A stretch of DNA of 64,000 bases from positions 1,674,001-1,738,000 of the forward strand of contig JADJRH010000011.1 of assembly GCA_016712345.1 (NCBI GenBank). Direction: 5' to 3'. The stretch comes from Polyangiaceae bacterium (GTDB taxonomy: Bacteria; Myxococcota_A; Polyangia; Polyangiales; Polyangiaceae). Below, piece after piece: positions 40,149 through 49,453 of the stretch; the stretch's first letter is position 1; every line of letters begins with the position of its first letter. The notes under the pieces are model-generated. The model had not been told where the DNA came from. It worked only from the letters and a program-made list of their open reading frames with translations, and made no database searches. Both the position numbers and the translations under genes were made by a program.

Positions 40149-40241
40149 CACCGCCTGCCAAGAGCCCTGCCGGACGTTTTGGTGCCATCCACTCGGCACG
40201 CGGGCTTTTCACCGCTGACACATTCGCGTAAGTAGAGCCAC

Positions 40242-42140
40242 GTGAACTCCCGTCGGCTCGGAGCTGTCAACGCGTCGCTGCTCTCGTGGATCGCGCTCGC
40301 CGCGGTGAACGCGGTGTTTGTGGCGATGCTCAGCCGTAAGGGTGTTTCCATCGGCACGCGCGCGTTTCACCACGCGTATGACGCCGGGCAGCTTCTGTTT
40401 GCCGGGGTTTTGTCGGCCGCAAGCGTGGCCCTTTGGCAGCGCATCGCCCCGACCCGGCGTTTCGCGGCCGATGTTGCTTTGGCGGCGCTCGCCGGCCTCG
40501 TTGCGTTTCTCATTGTCAGCGACGACCTCGCCAACTTTGCCCAACGCATGAGCGACGAAACACTCGCTCCGTACGTGCTCGCCGCACTTCTCATCGGTCT
40601 CGCTGTGTCGCTCCCCATTGTCGCCCGTCTGGGCGCGTTTTTGGGCCGATCGCGAGCGCGTTATGCCGGCATCGCCGCGGCGATCGGCCTCGCCGTTTTG
40701 AACAACCTTGTTCTCAAAAACGACTACCGGGGCGTTCACCTATTTGTTTCGCTCGCCGCTGCGGTCCTACTCACCCACTGCCTCGCTGAAACGGTTCTAC
40801 CCACCCCCATTGCGCACAGGCCTAAATCGCTCGGCCTCGCCGCGCACGGAGTGGTCACGCTTGTCGGCGCGTGCGCCGTGATCATCCCACCGCGCGCCGA
40901 TGTCAGCTCCGAGTTGCCGCGCGTGAACGGAGCGGTCGTCGCACCCCTCACTTCGCGCATTCGGCAGGCCCTCAGGAGCGCATCAACCGACGTGCCCGCC
41001 GAGTGGGAACCCTGGTTTGAAAGTCGCGAAAAACATCCACCCATCCCATCCACCGGTGCCGATATTCTACCCAAAGACAGCATTGTTTTGCTTGTCACGG
41101 TAGACTCCATGCGCCCCAACTTGTTTGACGACGAGAAAAGGCGCGCCCAATTACCGCGCTTGTTCGAGCTTCGATCGCGCTCGGTAGACTTTGCCATGAC
41201 GCGCAGTCCGGGTGCGCGCACTCTACCCACCTGGGGTGCTGTCCACACGGGCAAACATTACAGCGGGCTTTTTTGGACGGGAGTCAACATTGGCAAAGAC
41301 CGTTCAACCCGCTTTCCCACACTGCTTGAAAAAGCCGGCGTCAAGTGCGTCAACTTTGTTTCTTACTCAGCCCTCAACAGTAAAAACCTGAAAGGCGGCT
41401 ATTCTGAAGAAGTGCCTTTCAAGCCCAAGGCCGGACAAGATTATCCTCTTTCGGAGCAGGTGATCCCTGCCATTCTGGAGCGGCTTGACAAACACACAGG
41501 CGGCCCTCTTTTTATCTTCGCCCACCTGATGGATCCACATTATCCCTACAACGCCGCCGGCACCAAAGGGTCGGCGTTTGATCGGTATTTGCGCGAAGTA
41601 GCCCTCGCTGACAAATCCATTGGAGCATTGTGGGACGGCGTTGCTGAACGAGGCCTCCTCGACAGAACAACGTTCATTGTCGCGGCCGATCACGGCGAAG
41701 CGTTTGGTCAGCACAATACGCCCTACCATACCATTACCGTGTACGAAGAGCTGATTCGCGTCCCCTTGTTTGTTCGCATTCCCGGGGCGGCTCCGCGGCG
41801 TGTTCAAGACCCTGTCAGCCTATTGGATCTCGGTCCAACGCTTCTCGATTTGTTCGGTGTTTCTACCCCAGGCTCGTTTTTGGCAGAAAGTCTGACACCT
41901 TATTTTCGAGGTCAATCACCCAAGCTGACAAGGCCCATTGCCGCTGAGCGGATCTATACTCAAGGCCTCATTGTCGGAAATCACAAGGTGGTGATCGACA
42001 GGGAAAAAGGCACCGAGGAGATCTTTGACCTGACGGTGGATCCTGAAGAAACAAACAACCTGGTAGAATCGCTCGGCCCTCAGGGCGAAAAAGAGCTGGC
42101 GTTGCTGCGCGCTTTCTTTAAGACCCACGCCCGCCGCTAG
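40242..42140 (+). CDS. membrane-anchored alkaline-phosphatase-superfamily (sulfatase-like) protein
   Basis: 632 aa, GTG start. About six membrane spans occupy residues 1-230; a large extracytoplasmic domain follows. It has LLVTVDSMRPNLFDDEKRR (metal Asp), the nucleophile region TRSPGARTLPTWGAVHTGKH, AHLMDPHYPYN and AADHGEAFGQH (metal DH). Where sulfatases have Cys/Ser-x-Pro-x-Arg, this protein has ART-LPTW, so a Thr nucleophile is more likely. That is the pattern of phosphoethanolamine or lipoteichoic acid-type transferases. It is therefore better viewed as a possible phospho-group transferase or phosphatase on envelope glycans than as a sulfatase. Confidence 0.85.
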   Translation: MNSRRLGAVNASLLSWIALAAVNAVFVAMLSRKGVSIGTRAFHHAYDAGQLLFAGVLSAASVALWQRIAPTRRFAADVALAALAGLVAFLIVSDDLANFAQRMSDETLAPYVLAALLIGLAVSLPIVARLGAFLGRSRARYAGIAAAIGLAVLNNLVLKNDYRGVHLFVSLAAAVLLTHCLAETVLPTPIAHRPKSLGLAAHGVVTLVGACAVIIPPRADVSSELPRVNGAVVAPLTSRIRQALRSASTDVPAEWEPWFESREKHPPIPSTGADILPKDSIVLLVTVDSMRPNLFDDEKRRAQLPRLFELRSRSVDFAMTRSPGARTLPTWGAVHTGKHYSGLFWTGVNIGKDRSTRFPTLLEKAGVKCVNFVSYSALNSKNLKGGYSEEVPFKPKAGQDYPLSEQVIPAILERLDKHTGGPLFIFAHLMDPHYPYNAAGTKGSAFDRYLREVALADKSIGALWDGVAERGLLDRTTFIVAADHGEAFGQHNTPYHTITVYEELIRVPLFVRIPGAAPRRVQDPVSLLDLGPTLLDLFGVSTPGSFLAESLTPYFRGQSPKLTRPIAAERIYTQGLIVGNHKVVIDREKGTEEIFDLTVDPEETNNLVESLGPQGEKELALLRAFFKTHARR

Positions 42141-42309
42141 GCGAGCTTCTGTTGGGATCGGTCGCTCACCCCGTTTTGTCCGTCGCTTTTTCTCCAGAAC
42201 GGCTGTACATTCTTGCGTGACCTCTGCCATGTGACGCGCAACCTCGCGCCTACAGGTTCGCGCCGCGTGTCCCCGGTCGGTTTTTTCTCGACCTCAATGG
42301 AGTACACCC

Positions 42310-43617
42310 ATGCGACACTCTTGGATGATCCCGCTCTCCGCGCTGCTGTTTTCCGCGTTTGCCGGCGCCCGCGACGCATCGGCTTGTGCGGCGTTTTTTG
42401 AGGAAACAGTCACGCCGATTGCCGGCCACAAAATGGTTCTCTCCATCAGCCAAGACTCCACAACGCTGTGGGATCAGTTTGACTATACCGGCGATCCCGC
42501 GTCGTTCGCCTGGGTGTTTCCCATCAAAGGTCAGGTCGATGTTGGTATCTCGGCCGACGGCTTGTTTCAAGCGCTGGAGCAAACAACCGCGGTCACCGTC
42601 GAGGGCATCTCGCCCGACTGTTTCAACGGTTCCGGCGGAGGCGACGGCGGCGGCGGTATCGAAATTATTGACCAGAGCGTTGTCGGACCGTTTGAGCAGG
42701 TTCAGCTCACCGCCCAAGACCCGCAAGAACTCATCAACTGGCTCACCTCCCACGGCTACGTTATTCCCGCCGCCGTGCAGCCCATCATCGGAGAGTACAT
42801 TTCAGAGGGCTTCGGCTTTCTCGCCATGAAGCTTGTGCCGGGCGTCGGGGTCGACAAAATCAAGCCTGTGCGCGTCACCTTCCCAGGCGCCGCCCCCATG
42901 ATTCCGCTGCGCCTCTTGCGTGCCGGTACTTCGGGTGATGTACCCGTCAACCTGTGGGTGTTTGCCGAGGGTAGGTGGGAACCTTCCAACTTCCCCACCT
43001 TTACCATCAACGAAAAAGACCTCCTGTGGAATTGGGATACTGAAACAAGCAACTACAGCGAGCTTCGCGCCGCTGGCTTCGCCGCCGGGGCCGGCAAAGC
43101 CTGGCTTGTGTCCAGCGCTCACTTGGTAGAACCGTCTGAAATTGCCACCCTCCTTCAAGACCAGGCGCTCAGCCAATACGCCGACGAAAACGGTATGAAC
43201 GCTCAGGCCGGTCTTGACGCCGACATGGCCGCTTTATACTCCAAACTTTCACCCGGTGATGTGTGGGTCAACCACTTTGTCGGCATCATGTCGCAAGAAG
43301 CGCTCGCTTCGGACATGACACTTCAGGCCTCGTTGGATCAAACCCCGGTGAGCGGTTATCTCGTGCCCTCGGGAACCACCGGATCTGACCCTTGTCCAGA
43401 AGGCTCCGGTGGTACGGGAGGGGGTACCGCCGGCACGGGAGGCGTTGGCACCGGCGGTGGAGGTGCCGGCAGCGGCGGCAACGGGAGCGGTGGCAAAGCC
43501 AACGCTCAAGACGAAGGTGGATGTCAAATCGGCGCATCCAACCCCACCAACGCCGCAGGCCTCGCATTGGCTTTGGGAGCGGCATTGGCCATGTTCCGCA
43601 GGCGCCGCCGTTCATAA
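42310..43617 (+). CDS. DUF2330 secreted protein with MYXO-CTERM-like tail
   Basis: 435 aa. Signal peptide (about 1-24) followed by ACAAFFEETVTPIAGHKMVL, the standard DUF2330 opening, and FAWVFPIKGQVDVGISADGL, LRLLRAGTSGDVPVNLWVFA, TFTINEKDLLW and WLVSSA blocks. A Gly-rich linker and CQIGA, then a hydrophobic span (GLALALGAALAMF) and RRRRRS, form a MYXO-CTERM-like sorting signal. It is therefore probably displayed on the outer surface. DUF2330 proteins are abundant in Myxococcota; no function is known. Confidence 0.9.
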   Translation: MRHSWMIPLSALLFSAFAGARDASACAAFFEETVTPIAGHKMVLSISQDSTTLWDQFDYTGDPASFAWVFPIKGQVDVGISADGLFQALEQTTAVTVEGISPDCFNGSGGGDGGGGIEIIDQSVVGPFEQVQLTAQDPQELINWLTSHGYVIPAAVQPIIGEYISEGFGFLAMKLVPGVGVDKIKPVRVTFPGAAPMIPLRLLRAGTSGDVPVNLWVFAEGRWEPSNFPTFTINEKDLLWNWDTETSNYSELRAAGFAAGAGKAWLVSSAHLVEPSEIATLLQDQALSQYADENGMNAQAGLDADMAALYSKLSPGDVWVNHFVGIMSQEALASDMTLQASLDQTPVSGYLVPSGTTGSDPCPEGSGGTGGGTAGTGGVGTGGGGAGSGGNGSGGKANAQDEGGCQIGASNPTNAAGLALALGAALAMFRRRRRS

Positions 43618-43759
43618 GCTCCAGGCGGATCTACCCTATAAACTCCGACCTATAACGGCAAACCACCTTCCGCAGCGGCGCCACGTTCCGCGCCACAGTT
43701 TAATAAACCGGCCCGCCTACCCATTGAACCCAACCTACCCAGGTTGCGCCGCTTACCCA

Positions 43760-44530
43760 TCAGCGCCTACCCACCGCCATCGACATCGGAAACGTGCAAG
43801 GTATCGTCCCGTCTTCCCGCGCCAACTCCCGCACCGCGGCTCGGGCAGCCCGTTCAAACTCCGCCCGCTTGTCCTCGGCCACCATCTCAAACAAATACGT
43901 ATCCAACATTAACTCCCACACCTGCTCTTCCGAACCTGAAAGATCCACCGAAAACCCCTCCACCCGCACCTCCCCGAAAGCCTGTAACAGCTCACGCAAC
44001 CCTGCCTCGTGATGACAACGCCGGTCACCCAACACCGGCCCCACCGGCCCTGTCCCCACAAACAGCTGAGCCACTCGCGTCCACGCGTCGTCTTCCGCTG
44101 GCGGTCCACCTACCACCACACCAAACTGCCCGCCCGGCCGCAGCACCCGCCGCACCTCGGTCACCACCTCATCCACTGCGTCCATCAACATGAACGCCAA
44201 GTGACACGTCACCAAGTCAAACGACCCATCCCCAAAAGGCAACGCCTGCGCCCGCCCCTCCACCAAACGTGCGCCGTCCCCAAGCCGTGCCAACGCTGCC
44301 CCCAACTCGGCCGCGCTCATGTCCAGTCCCGTTGCTTCCGCCGCCCCCTGAGTCAGCACCTTTTCAAGCAGCAGACCATCTCCACATGCCAAATCCAACA
44401 CCCGATCTCCCCGCCGCACAAGCCCCGCCAGCCGATCGTACGAAGAAGGCTTCCCCCGAGCTACCGACCGCGCGGTCACCCCCGGTCGCTTCGCATGCCA
44501 GTCTTTCAACCACCGTTCCGCTTCACTCAT
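43760..44530 (-). CDS. SAM-dependent class I methyltransferase
   Basis: 256 aa from the ATG at 44530 (MSEAERWLKDWHAKRPG); two further ATGs upstream (to 44602) are possible. SAM-binding motif I VLDLACGDGLLLEKVL, motif II ATGLDMSAAEL, ALPFGDGSFDLVTCHLAFML (motif IV region) and VRRVLRPGGQFGVVVGG. This is the Methyltransf_11 pattern. The C-terminal third (VEGFSVDLSGSEEQVWELML) resembles small-molecule methyltransferases. The substrate is not deducible. It is convergent with the DUF2330 gene. Confidence 0.9.
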   Translation of the reverse strand: MSEAERWLKDWHAKRPGVTARSVARGKPSSYDRLAGLVRRGDRVLDLACGDGLLLEKVLTQGAAEATGLDMSAAELGAALARLGDGARLVEGRAQALPFGDGSFDLVTCHLAFMLMDAVDEVVTEVRRVLRPGGQFGVVVGGPPAEDDAWTRVAQLFVGTGPVGPVLGDRRCHHEAGLRELLQAFGEVRVEGFSVDLSGSEEQVWELMLDTYLFEMVAEDKRAEFERAARAAVRELAREDGTIPCTFPMSMAVGRR

Positions 44531-44805
44531 GTTCGCTGCTCCAATCGCGCCTTCCACCGTGTCCATCGACACTACGGAGACACACGCCTCCGGTTTCAAC
44601 AATCACGCGGCGGTTGCTCAAAGCTGCCTCGCCCCGCATTGGGGAACACACGTGTCATACCCGCATCATGCCTCCCCTCGTCGCGCTTGCGCGCCGGTCC
44701 CCTCAAGGCGCTCGCAGGCTGCGCGCCGGAGGGGACACCAGCGTTTGGTGCACAGGCTGGGTAGGAAAGGTTGCTACCCGCTCAAGACCGTGGTAGCCCG
44801 AACCA

Positions 44806-45609
44806 ATGGGTGGATTTGACTCTGCTATCTCGTTCGGTTGGCAAACTACAAACACCAAAGTGCGTGACGTTGCGGTTGATCCTTCGGACGACAACGCCGT
44901 TTGGGCTTTGCGCGAGTCCGACGGCGCCGTTGTGCAATGGAAGCCGTCAAGCCCGCCCCTCTCCACGTGGACGCCGGTGAGCAAAGCCCCCAAAGGGCTC
45001 AAGCGGCTGGCCATCGGCAGCCTAACCCCCGCCATTGTTGAAAACCAAATCAAACTCGGGCGCGGCCCCGGCCCCTGGGGTATTCCAAAGCCTGCCAAAG
45101 TTCGTCCGGCCTGGGCCGTGGCTGAAGATGGAGCGGTTTGGTCCAACAGCAGCGGTGAGTGGACAACCGTGCCCGGACAATTGTTGAGTGTTGCAGTTGC
45201 AGCCGATCGCACCGTGGTAGGGGTAGACACCGCCGGATATGTCGTGCGGTGGACCTCCAAAGGATTTGAGCGGCTCACCACCGACAGCGGTTGGAGTGCC
45301 GCTGTGGCGGTCGAAAAAGCCTTTATTCTAGCCCTTCGCGTCGACACGAATTCTTGTTTCAGGTATAACGGTGCCTCCTGGTCTGACTATCCACCTCCCT
45401 ATGTACACGTTGGGGTTAATGCCGCCGGCGTTTCGTTTGGTCCGTCGGCGGCGCCGGGGCCAACCTATAATGTTTTTTCTCGCTATCAGTTTAATCCGCC
45501 CAAATACCAATATTACCAGTCTACACAAGGCGTCGTACGGGTCAGCGTCGGCCCCACCACGGTGTGGGGTATCGATCCGGAACACAATCTTCTGGTTGCC
45601 TCGCTCTAA
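44806..45609 (+). CDS. beta-propeller-like (tectonin-type) protein
   Basis: 267 aa, no signal peptide. Five or six repeats of about 38 residues with a DVAVDPSDDNAVWALRESDG / AVVQW, PAWAVAEDGAVWSNSSGEW, SVAVAADRTVVGVDTAGYVV, RVSVGPTTVWGIDPEHNLL pattern. This is the W-x-(V/I)-x-x-DG-x-V blade signature of tectonin/tachylectin-2-like lectins. It would be a single small propeller. The ligand is unknown. The first residues overlap nothing, and the ATG at 44806 has no strong ribosome site. Confidence 0.6.
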   Translation: MGGFDSAISFGWQTTNTKVRDVAVDPSDDNAVWALRESDGAVVQWKPSSPPLSTWTPVSKAPKGLKRLAIGSLTPAIVENQIKLGRGPGPWGIPKPAKVRPAWAVAEDGAVWSNSSGEWTTVPGQLLSVAVAADRTVVGVDTAGYVVRWTSKGFERLTTDSGWSAAVAVEKAFILALRVDTNSCFRYNGASWSDYPPPYVHVGVNAAGVSFGPSAAPGPTYNVFSRYQFNPPKYQYYQSTQGVVRVSVGPTTVWGIDPEHNLLVASL

Positions 45610-45623
45610 TGGGTAGATCCGCC

Positions 45624-46187
45624 ATGGCAAAAACAAAAACAGTCCAAGGCAAGCAGTGGGATGAATTGCTCGCCACGTTAAAGGCTCGGTTTGAAAAAAA
45701 CGTGGCTCGGCACGCCGGGATCACATGGGCGGCTGTACAAACGCGGCTGGAAGCCAACGCCGCAAAACTCAACTCACTCGGCGAAATGGAGCAAACCGGC
45801 GGCGAGCCCGACGTGATTGGACAAGACAAAGACACCGGCCAACTCGTGTTTGTGGACTGCTCGGCAGAAAGTCCGAGTGGTAGAAGGAGCCTCTGTTATG
45901 ACCATGAAGCGCTCCACGCTCGCAAAGAAAATAAGCCCAAATCAAGCGCGATTTTCATGGCAAATGCCATGGGTATAGAAATGCTCACCGAAGAGCAATA
46001 TCGCCAATTGCAAACGGTGGGTAAGTTTGACCAAAAAACGTCGAGCTGGGTAAAGACCCCGGCCAACATTCGTGCCCTCGGCGGCGCCATCTTTTGTGAT
46101 CGCCGGTATGAAACCGTGTTTATGTATCACAACGGGGCTGAATCGTATTATGCGGCCCGCGGCTTTCGCGGCATGCTCAAAGTTTGA
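45624..46187 (+). CDS. DUF4256 family protein
   Basis: 187 aa from the ATG at 45624; ATG 45609, overlapping the previous stop, is an alternative. DUF4256 blocks: LLATLKARFEKN, W..VQ.RLEAN..KL.SL.EMEQTGGEPDVIG, FVDCSAESPSGRRSLCYDHE, ALHARKENKP, AMGIEMLTEEQYR LQ, FD.KTSSWVKTP and GAIFCDRRYETVFMYHNGAESYYAARGFRG. The match is full-length. The function is unknown; the family is widespread in Bacteroidetes and Myxococcota. It follows the propeller gene closely. Confidence 0.92.
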   Translation: MAKTKTVQGKQWDELLATLKARFEKNVARHAGITWAAVQTRLEANAAKLNSLGEMEQTGGEPDVIGQDKDTGQLVFVDCSAESPSGRRSLCYDHEALHARKENKPKSSAIFMANAMGIEMLTEEQYRQLQTVGKFDQKTSSWVKTPANIRALGGAIFCDRRYETVFMYHNGAESYYAARGFRGMLKV

Positions 46188-46246
46188 AACTCGCCGATTG
46201 CGCTTCGCGCCTGACTCGGTTGCCGGCCGTTACAGGTTGAGGCATG

Positions 46247-47677
46247 TCAAACCATCATGGGTAGATCCACCAGTTGACCAATCTCCCCACGCACATGCTT
46301 CTGCGGTGCGAATCGGCGATCTTGCGGTGCGATAAGCATGGGCATGCCGTGTTTCGGCCAGAGCAGGTTGCTCTGGGCGTGGGCGGTGATTTTGGCGCCG
46401 TACGCGAGGGTGAGCCGAAAGCGCTGGACGATCATAGCGAGCATGAGGCGTAGCGCCATTGTGGCGAAAGCGGCCCCTATGCACGTGCGCGGGCCCGCGC
46501 CGAAGGGTAGATATTCATACGCGGTGGGTTGAATGTGTTCCCAGCGCGAGGGGAGGAAGCGGCGCGGCTCTGTATAAATCGCCGGATCGCGATGGGTAAG
46601 AAATGGCGAAATGATCACGCGCGCCCCTTCTGGCAATGTGTACGCACCAAGCGGGGCCTCGCCGCGCGCAACCCTGAGAAACAGCGTGGGCACCGGAGCG
46701 AGCACGCGCATGCTTTCTTTCAAGACTCGATCGAGAAGTGGCATTTTGGGAATGTCCTCGACGGAGGGCAGGCCGCCCCGCAATACACCGCTCACTTCGT
46801 CAACGAGATCCGCAAGAACAGTGGGGTGTTGTTCGAGAAGGAAGAGCGTCCACGCCAGGGTTTTTGCCTGCGTGTCGTGTCCGGCAACATACAGTGTAAT
46901 CGCCTCGCCGATGAGGTCGTTTTCAGAGAACGACGAGCCGTCTTCTTCGCGCGCATGGAGCATCAGCGAAAGGACGTCATGGGTAGGTGCGGCTTTTCGC
47001 TTTTCTTCAAACATTGTACTGAGCGCCGCGATCATCTCATCCGTCAGATCACACAACCTTTTGAACGGTGTTCCAGGCAAAGGGTAGGGAAGGGCGAGCG
47101 TCAGAGGCGAAACGAAAAGGTCTGCCACCTCAGCGATGATATCACCGAGAGTTCGATCCCCAGTGCATGGAAGGCCGAAGAAGCATTGGACGGCGATGCG
47201 TTGCACGAGCCGTTGGGTAAGAACAGCCACGTTGGTGACTGCGCCCACCGGCCACTCCGCAAGTGCCTTGTCCGTAATCGACGCGATGTCACCGGCGTAC
47301 CCATCGAGCGCGGACCTTTGAAACGCCGGCATCATGAGGCGGCGGTGCCGGCGAGCGTCGTCGCCGTCACGGAATGGAAGACCTTTAATAATGAGTTGAA
47401 CGCTGCTGTCAGCGGGGATTTCAACGAAGAAGTTGGTGTCGTTTCCGAACAGCGCTGGGTTGGACAACACCTCTCGATTGCGCCCTGCCCCAAATGCGCA
47501 TACAAGCGCGGGGTTTCCCGCGGCAACGGCCACCACGTCGCCGTGCTCTTTCCACATTCGTTCAAGCGTTGGAATGGGATCCAAAAGTAAGCGAACGGCG
47601 TTTGCGTGGGTTCCGTAAAATGGAAGAGCCCACGGCCCGGGAATGGGCATGCGAGCAAAGCCGGAGAGACGAGCCAT
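46247..47677 (-). CDS. cytochrome P450
   Basis: 476 aa from the ATG at 47677. I helix YVAGHDTQAKTLAW (acid-alcohol pair D-T), K helix ExxR in KESMRVL, PERF-like region PRRFLPSRWE, and haem-binding loop FGAGPRTCIGAAFA with the ligand Cys. The N-terminus (MPIPGPWALPFYGTHANAV) resembles class II (CYP102/CYP4-like) bacterial P450s. No ferredoxin or reductase gene is adjacent. It is divergent from the glycosyltransferase-like gene; a CGTTCACGCG palindrome lies between them at 47717-47737. Confidence 0.96.
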   Translation of the reverse strand: MARLSGFARMPIPGPWALPFYGTHANAVRLLLDPIPTLERMWKEHGDVVAVAAGNPALVCAFGAGRNREVLSNPALFGNDTNFFVEIPADSSVQLIIKGLPFRDGDDARRHRRLMMPAFQRSALDGYAGDIASITDKALAEWPVGAVTNVAVLTQRLVQRIAVQCFFGLPCTGDRTLGDIIAEVADLFVSPLTLALPYPLPGTPFKRLCDLTDEMIAALSTMFEEKRKAAPTHDVLSLMLHAREEDGSSFSENDLIGEAITLYVAGHDTQAKTLAWTLFLLEQHPTVLADLVDEVSGVLRGGLPSVEDIPKMPLLDRVLKESMRVLAPVPTLFLRVARGEAPLGAYTLPEGARVIISPFLTHRDPAIYTEPRRFLPSRWEHIQPTAYEYLPFGAGPRTCIGAAFATMALRLMLAMIVQRFRLTLAYGAKITAHAQSNLLWPKHGMPMLIAPQDRRFAPQKHVRGEIGQLVDLPMMV

Positions 47678-47716
47678 TCGAAAAATGTATCCTAGACGAG
47701 CGACGAACGGAATAGG

Positions 47717-47737
47717 AACGTTCACGCGCGCGAACGG
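47717..47737. promoter_or_regulatory. repeated intergenic word, copy 4 (CGTTC-N8-GAACG)
   Basis: ACGTTCACGCGCGCGAACGG, a palindrome-like variant of the word at 27932, 33270 and 39144, placed between the divergent P450 and glycosyltransferase-like genes, 40-60 bp upstream of the P450 start. Confidence 0.4.
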
Positions 47738-47803
47738 ACAGCACGGCAGGAATGGAAAATAGAGCACTTGCCTGACGGGGTTGGAGTTGGGTATCTTCAG
47801 CCC

Positions 47804-49453
47804 ATGACATCGCGCGCCGACATTCCCAACCGTCGCGTGCCCTCCACTGCAACCGCCGGGATAATATCAAGTCGGTTTCCGTTGTTTGGCGGCTTTGCGT
47901 TTGCGGCTGCGGCGCTGGGTGGAGCGCTCGCGTTTCGTCGGTTCATGGTCGACGACGCGCTGATTACAGCCAGGTATGCCGCCAACATTGCCGCGGGTCA
48001 AGGAGCGCGCCTAAATGCCGGCGGCCCAATCACCGACGGCGTCACACCGTACGGCTATGCCTGGTTTTTATCGCTGTTTGCAAAGGGGGGTGTGGTTTCT
48101 GCGTTTGTCGCGGCCAAATGGGTAGGTGTGGTCGCATGGGTAGGTGCGGCATTTGTTGTCGGGTGGGCGGCTGCGCGCACCATTGAGCGTGGCTCGCTTC
48201 ACCGCGGCGGTGACCCAAGAAACCTACCCACCGATTCTGCTCCGTCAGATTTTACCGCGTTTCCTTCGGATTTTTCGCGGCCTCCCCAAACCGGTCGGTC
48301 GCGCGCATGGCTTTGGATACCGTTTCTACTGCTCGCCTCATCGGCACCGCTTGGAGCATGGTCCGCTTCGGGGATGGAAACGGGAGTTGTCCTCGCGCTC
48401 GCCGCGCTTGGAGCCTCTTTGCCGCTGTTGAGTACACCTCGTGGGGCGGCGTTGTGTATCGGCTTGGCGGCGGCGCTTCGACCTGAATTATTGCCATGGG
48501 CGGCCACGTTGGGGTTTGGGGTGTTTTTTACACTTCGAGCAGGTGTACGCAACGCAGATTCGTCGCGCAGCGAGGATATGGGCAATTCCAACCTACCCAA
48601 AAGCGGTCGGCTGGCCCTGATTCTAACTCTTGTGTTCGCGCCGTTTGTATTGGTTGCTGTTGCGCGATTCATTCAGTTTGGTAGGCCCGCACCGCTTTCG
48701 GTGTTTGCCAAGTCGCCGAATGCGCAGCTCGGATTGGCCTATGCGGGGGCGTGCGCGTTGCTTGCGGGTCCACCCGCTGTGGCCGCGGTTTTGGCGTTTC
48801 GCAGGCTCGCGCCTTACCCCAAAGCGCTGGTGGTTTCTGTGCCGGTGCATTTGGCGGCAATCGCTCTCGCGGGCGGCGATTGGATGCCTCTCTCGCGTTT
48901 GATGGTGCCCATTCTACCCACCATTGCGCTTGGCGCACTTTGTTTGGGTCAGGTGGCGGTGTTGGGATCTACCCTTGTACGCACAGCGCTTGCCGTGACA
49001 GGTCAACTGTTTGTGCTCGTTAAAATTGGACCCACGGCGGCGAACGTTGGAGCCGACAGAATGGCAGTGATCGAAGAACTGCGTCCGTCGCTTTCGGGGG
49101 CGCACGTGGTTGCGGCGTTGGATATTGGATGGGTAGGCGCATCTACCCAAGCGTCCATTGTCGATCTGGCGGGAATTACCGATCCTACCATTGCAGCTCT
49201 ACCCGGAGGGCATACCACCAAACAGATCCCGGCGGGCCTGCTCGATGCGCGCAACGTGGACACGCTGGTGCTGTTATTGGCGCCGGGAGAAGCGCTTTCA
49301 AGCCCGTGGACGCGTTCGCGTTTTGCCCGGGGAGTGGAAGCGTGGATTGCCTCTACCCCCAACATTGAGGGCGACTTTACCCCCGTGGCGCAGAGTTCAC
49401 CGAGCTACTTGCGCTACGTGGTGTTTCGGCGCGCGCAACGGCAGCTTGATTAG
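47804..49453 (+). CDS. polytopic glycosyltransferase-like (GT-C/ArnT-type) membrane protein
   Basis: 549 aa from the ATG at 47804. About ten membrane spans. Near residue 45 RFMVDDALITARYAANIAAG, then NAGGPITDGVTPYGYAWFLS, matches the DD-x-x-IT-x-RYA ... G-x-T signature of GT-C-fold enzymes that use polyprenyl-phosphate sugars. Expected catalytic Asp pair DD is present. The C-terminal ~120 residues are a soluble periplasmic domain (VVAALDIGWVGASTQASIVD). It probably transfers a sugar to an envelope lipid or protein. The last 57 bases overlap the convergent DNA methyltransferase gene. Confidence 0.8.
   Translation: MTSRADIPNRRVPSTATAGIISSRFPLFGGFAFAAAALGGALAFRRFMVDDALITARYAANIAAGQGARLNAGGPITDGVTPYGYAWFLSLFAKGGVVSAFVAAKWVGVVAWVGAAFVVGWAAARTIERGSLHRGGDPRNLPTDSAPSDFTAFPSDFSRPPQTGRSRAWLWIPFLLLASSAPLGAWSASGMETGVVLALAALGASLPLLSTPRGAALCIGLAAALRPELLPWAATLGFGVFFTLRAGVRNADSSRSEDMGNSNLPKSGRLALILTLVFAPFVLVAVARFIQFGRPAPLSVFAKSPNAQLGLAYAGACALLAGPPAVAAVLAFRRLAPYPKALVVSVPVHLAAIALAGGDWMPLSRLMVPILPTIALGALCLGQVAVLGSTLVRTALAVTGQLFVLVKIGPTAANVGADRMAVIEELRPSLSGAHVVAALDIGWVGASTQASIVDLAGITDPTIAALPGGHTTKQIPAGLLDARNVDTLVLLLAPGEALSSPWTRSRFARGVEAWIASTPNIEGDFTPVAQSSPSYLRYVVFRRAQRQLD

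Noticed and set aside
46529..47590. Plus-strand frame of 353 codons
   Set aside because: Antisense to the cytochrome P450, whose haem and ExxR motifs are unmistakable; the frame has no family resemblance.
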